Both the position numbers and the translations under genes were made by a program. From an uncultured Flavobacteriales bacterium (GTDB lineage Bacteria > Bacteroidota > Bacteroidia > CAIKAF01), in NCBI GenBank assembly GCA_937925455.1, contig CALEWF010000076.1:1-10178 (forward strand): a stretch of DNA of 10,178 bases, read 5' to 3'. Below the pieces are notes generated by a model, which made no database searches, was not told the origin of the DNA, and worked only from the letters and a program-made list of their open reading frames with translations. Shown here one piece after another: positions 8,503-10,178 of this stretch; the first letter of the stretch is position 1, and each line of letters opens with the position of its first letter.

Positions 8503-8551
8503 ATTGATAATTGGTGTATAGGGTGCATACGTTGCAAACCACATTATCAAT
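8503..8551. repeat. 9-bp inverted repeat with 31-nt loop
   Basis: ATTGATAAT (8503-8511) is the exact reverse complement of ATTATCAAT (8543-8551). The loop contains TGCATACGTTGCA, itself partly symmetrical. Just upstream, CAATTCGTAATTG resembles the short AATTCGTAATTG-type repeats scattered in Bacteroidota intergenic DNA (from memory, not tested). Function unknown. Confidence 0.35.
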
Positions 8552-8598
8552 GCGTTTTGATAGTTCGTCGTAGGCGGAGGATGCATTGTAGCATACAG

Positions 8599-8628
8599 AT
8601 TGCTTCCCCGCCAAAGGCGGTTCGCAAT
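8599..8628. repeat. dispersed palindromic repeat of the 'CATTGCGAA...GAAGCAAT' type
   Basis: ATTGC (8599-8603) pairs with GCAAT (8624-8628), and CCGCC (8608-8612) pairs with GGCGG (8616-8620) around an AAA loop. Read on the minus strand the context is CATTGCGAACCGCC...GGAAGCAATCT. This matches the general pattern of a short palindrome known in many copies in intergenic DNA of several bacterial groups. In-frame reading yields the telltale HCEPPLAGKQS peptide often mis-annotated as protein. Other copies would lie outside this window. Confidence 0.55.
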
Positions 8629-8950
8629 GACGAATTGGAGCAATAGGGCGACGAGTGAATCCGCCCCCAAGAAGCAAAGTAGCACGCGTTGACCCCCTTT
8701 TCATACTGTATTTTTAAATTTTAAATTACGATTATGGGGGTGAATACACACAAAAAATTCTTCAAATTTTAACCACTAAAAGAACATGAACTAAACCCAT
8801 AAGTTTCAATCAAAATTAGATAACTTACTTTTTATCATCATATAAGAAAACCAATAAATTCAAGAGAAACAGAATAAGAAAAACTTATTTTTGAGTTATA
8901 TCGAACAGTAGTGATTTGATTTAATTCTGCACACTGTCTCTTTTCTTTAT

Positions 8951-9685
8951 TCAGGTTCGATTCTGATTGTATAGAAACACATAATTAACTCCCGTTTCTT
9001 TTCCCACAGATAGCCTTAATTGGCCTTGATCAAAATAATACATTGTATATCCCCAATTTTCCATCATTTGCTTTACCCGATTCCCAGTACTATCGGGAGT
9101 AAAATCATCATTAATTTCAACGAGAAAGGCCGGATGAAATTTCTCAATCAATAATTTCATGCCTTCCAAAGCCGATGGTTCATGCCCCTCTACATCTAAC
9201 TTGATAAAATCTAATGCTGAAAATAAGTGAAGCCAATCATCCAATCTAAGGGTTTGAATAACCATCCCTTTTCCATTTTCCGTGTTCTGTAAAGTAGCTT
9301 CATAAAAATTCTCACTTCCGTCAGGATACTTCGGGACAGAAATTGTAGCAGTTCCGGTTTGATTGGATATAGCCAAGGGATGAACCTTTACTTGGGATAA
9401 TCCAGCTTTTTCAATGTTATTTTTTAACACATCAAAGGTAAGCGGTACCGGTTCAAAACTATGCACCGTGCCTGATTTGCCTACCTGATCAGCAAAAAAA
9501 CGGGTGTATAATCCATAATTTGAACCAATATCCAATACCGTATCACCCGGATGAATTAACATCGGAATAAGTTGCAAATCTTTTTCATCCTGCAATGAAG
9601 CATGGATAAACTTTTTGAAATAATAATTTCTTCGAATAACTCTTCGAATAAAAGCCGGTAGTAATTGAAATATCTTTTTCTTCAA
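8951..9685 (-). CDS. FkbM-family (class I SAM-dependent) methyltransferase
   Basis: This cytoplasmic enzyme of 244 residues from the chosen start probably O-methylates a sugar or other hydroxyl using S-adenosylmethionine. Motif I is VLDIGSNYGLYT (residues 50-61). VHSFEPVP (74-81) carries the acidic residue that would bind the ribose. FIKLDVEGHEPSALEGM (160-176) is the hallmark of the FkbM family. AFLVEIND (186-193) is a later strand. No in-frame ATG exists before the SAM motif. The frame is open to a TTG at 9772, which would overlap rnhB by 13 bp. The TTG at 9685 gives KKKIFQLLPAFIRRVIRR at the N-terminus, like typical family starts, and lies downstream of a possible -7 box, so it is preferred with moderate certainty. 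It may decorate the glycan built by the nearby polysaccharide genes, but it is in a separate unit. Confidence 0.85.
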   Translation of the reverse strand: MKKKIFQLLPAFIRRVIRRNYYFKKFIHASLQDEKDLQLIPMLIHPGDTVLDIGSNYGLYTRFFADQVGKSGTVHSFEPVPLTFDVLKNNIEKAGLSQVKVHPLAISNQTGTATISVPKYPDGSENFYEATLQNTENGKGMVIQTLRLDDWLHLFSALDFIKLDVEGHEPSALEGMKLLIEKFHPAFLVEINDDFTPDSTGNRVKQMMENWGYTMYYFDQGQLRLSVGKETGVNYVFLYNQNRT

Positions 9686-9730
9686 ATTCAGAGAATTTTC
9701 GTTATTTGCTGATGATTCTGAGTATTTGAA

Positions 9731-9738
9731 CAAATGTA
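9731..9738 (-). promoter_or_regulatory. possible -7 box for the methyltransferase gene
   Basis: On the minus strand 9738-9731 reads TAcaTTTG, an exact match to the Bacteroidota -7 box. It is 45 bp upstream of the TTG at 9685 and inside the longer open frame from 9772. No TTG lies 17-23 bp further upstream (the nearest gives a 31-bp spacer), so support is partial. Confidence 0.3.
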
Positions 9739-9759
9739 ATTCATTGAATGATAATTGCC

Positions 9760-10178
9760 ATGCTATTGTCAAATTTTTCAGGTTTTAAATTAGAAGCCGG
9801 TTGTGATGAAGCCGGAAGGGGTTGCCTCGCCGGACCTGTATTTGCAGCATCGGTGATTTTACCACCGGATTTTAGCAATTCATTATTAAACGATTCTAAA
9901 CAGCTTTCTGAAAAAAAACGATATGAGCTGCGTGAAGTAATAATTAAAGAAGCTGTTAGTTATTCCGTTGCATCAATATCAGCAGAAGAAATTGACAAGA
10001 TAAATATTTTACAGGCTTCTTTCCTTGCAATGCATCAAGCCATTGCATCGCTCAGTATCGTTCCAGAATTTTTAATTATAGACGGTAATCGTTTTAAACC
10101 CTACCCAAAAATCAAACATCATTGCATCATCAAAGGAGATGGAAAATACTTAAACATTGCTGCTGCTTCCATTCTGGC
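9760..10178 (+). CDS. rnhB: ribonuclease HII, 3' end cut by window edge
   Basis: The first 139 codons of RNase HII, which cleaves RNA in RNA/DNA hybrids and removes single ribonucleotides misincorporated in DNA. The frame stays open to the end of the window, so roughly the last third is missing. The start is ATG 9760, placing the conserved GCDEAGRGCLAGP segment at residues 14-26 with catalytic Asp16 and Glu17. SKQLSEKKR (46-54), IDGN with Asp108 and KGDGKYLNIAAASILA with Asp127 complete the expected four acidic residues in order. All active-site positions within the window are intact. It is head to head with the FkbM methyltransferase; the two frames overlap by 13 bp only if the latter starts at its far TTG (9772). 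No consensus promoter is visible on this strand. Confidence 0.94.
   Translation, partial: MLLSNFSGFKLEAGCDEAGRGCLAGPVFAASVILPPDFSNSLLNDSKQLSEKKRYELREVIIKEAVSYSVASISAEEIDKINILQASFLAMHQAIASLSIVPEFLIIDGNRFKPYPKIKHHCIIKGDGKYLNIAAASIL

Larger units (their letters stand above)
8194..8950. other. 757-bp stretch with no credible gene; repeat-rich then AT-rich
   Basis: No frame here of gene length has a recognisable domain or a composition like the neighbours. Short frames at 8249-8452 (+), 8280-8537 (-), 8426-8704 (-) and 8491-8685 (-) overlap each other across palindromic, GC-shifted sequence and are judged spurious. The first 500 bp is a mosaic of repeat-like elements listed separately. From about 8705 to 8950 the DNA is ordinary AT-rich intergenic sequence. 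It has only one weak 6-bp hairpin (AATAAG/CTTATT, 8873-8889), and I see no promoter or strong terminator in it. Confidence 0.7.

Noticed and set aside
8249..8704. Several overlapping short open frames on both strands
   Set aside because: They run through palindromic and GC-rich repeat sequence, overlap each other and encode no recognisable domain; the HCEPPLAGKQS and NYQLRIVN peptides are translations of repeats.
8742..8772. 12-codon frame MGVNTHKKFFKF
   Set aside because: Too short to distinguish from chance and no promoter box is visible before it.
8873..8892. AATAAG-AAAAA-CTTATTTTT hairpin as a terminator
   Set aside because: The stem is six A/T-rich pairs (one G-C) in AT-rich DNA, far from any plus-strand gene end, and the T-tract is in the loop when read from the methyltransferase side.
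8119..8950. Integrated mobile element using the tRNA as attachment site
   Set aside because: No duplicate of the tRNA 3' end, integrase or cargo gene is seen in the window.

Overview
The window looks like chromosomal DNA of a low-GC member of the Bacteroidota. Three things point there: a secreted M43 metalloprotease ending in a type IX secretion (Por) sorting domain; promoter boxes of the Bacteroidota pattern TTG-N17..23-TAnnTTTG upstream of at least two genes; and start codons without Shine-Dalgarno sequences, several of them TTG. The genus cannot be told from the sequence alone.

Layout. 150-2189 (+) is a secreted zinc metalloprotease with PKD and C-terminal sorting domains. It is followed 23 bp later by a Na/Pi-cotransporter with a PhoU-like tail (2213-3826, +). 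Converging on this pair is a two-gene membrane unit on the minus strand, an O-antigen ligase/polymerase-like protein (5269-6834) and a MOP-family polysaccharide flippase (3836-5272), joined by an ATGA stop/start overlap. Divergent from that unit is a GT4 glycosyltransferase (6943-8073, +). A tRNA-Pro(CGG) with its own promoter follows (8119-8193). Next comes about 750 bp without a credible gene (8194-8950). It holds a GC-rich element of 70% G+C over 100 bp, an inverted repeat and a 'CATTGCGAA' type dispersed palindrome, then plain AT-rich DNA. The window ends with a minus-strand FkbM-type methyltransferase (8951-9685, open frame to 9772) head to head with rnhB (RNase HII), which starts at 9760 and is cut by the window edge.

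How the genes may work together. The glycosyltransferase, flippase and ligase/polymerase are the usual parts of cell-surface polysaccharide assembly: sugar addition on a lipid carrier, export across the inner membrane, then polymerisation or transfer. The FkbM methyltransferase could decorate the same glycan, but that is inference. The protease, phosphate transporter, tRNA and rnhB look like unrelated neighbours. I found no phage, CRISPR or defence genes. The least explained part is the repeat-rich stretch downstream of the tRNA.
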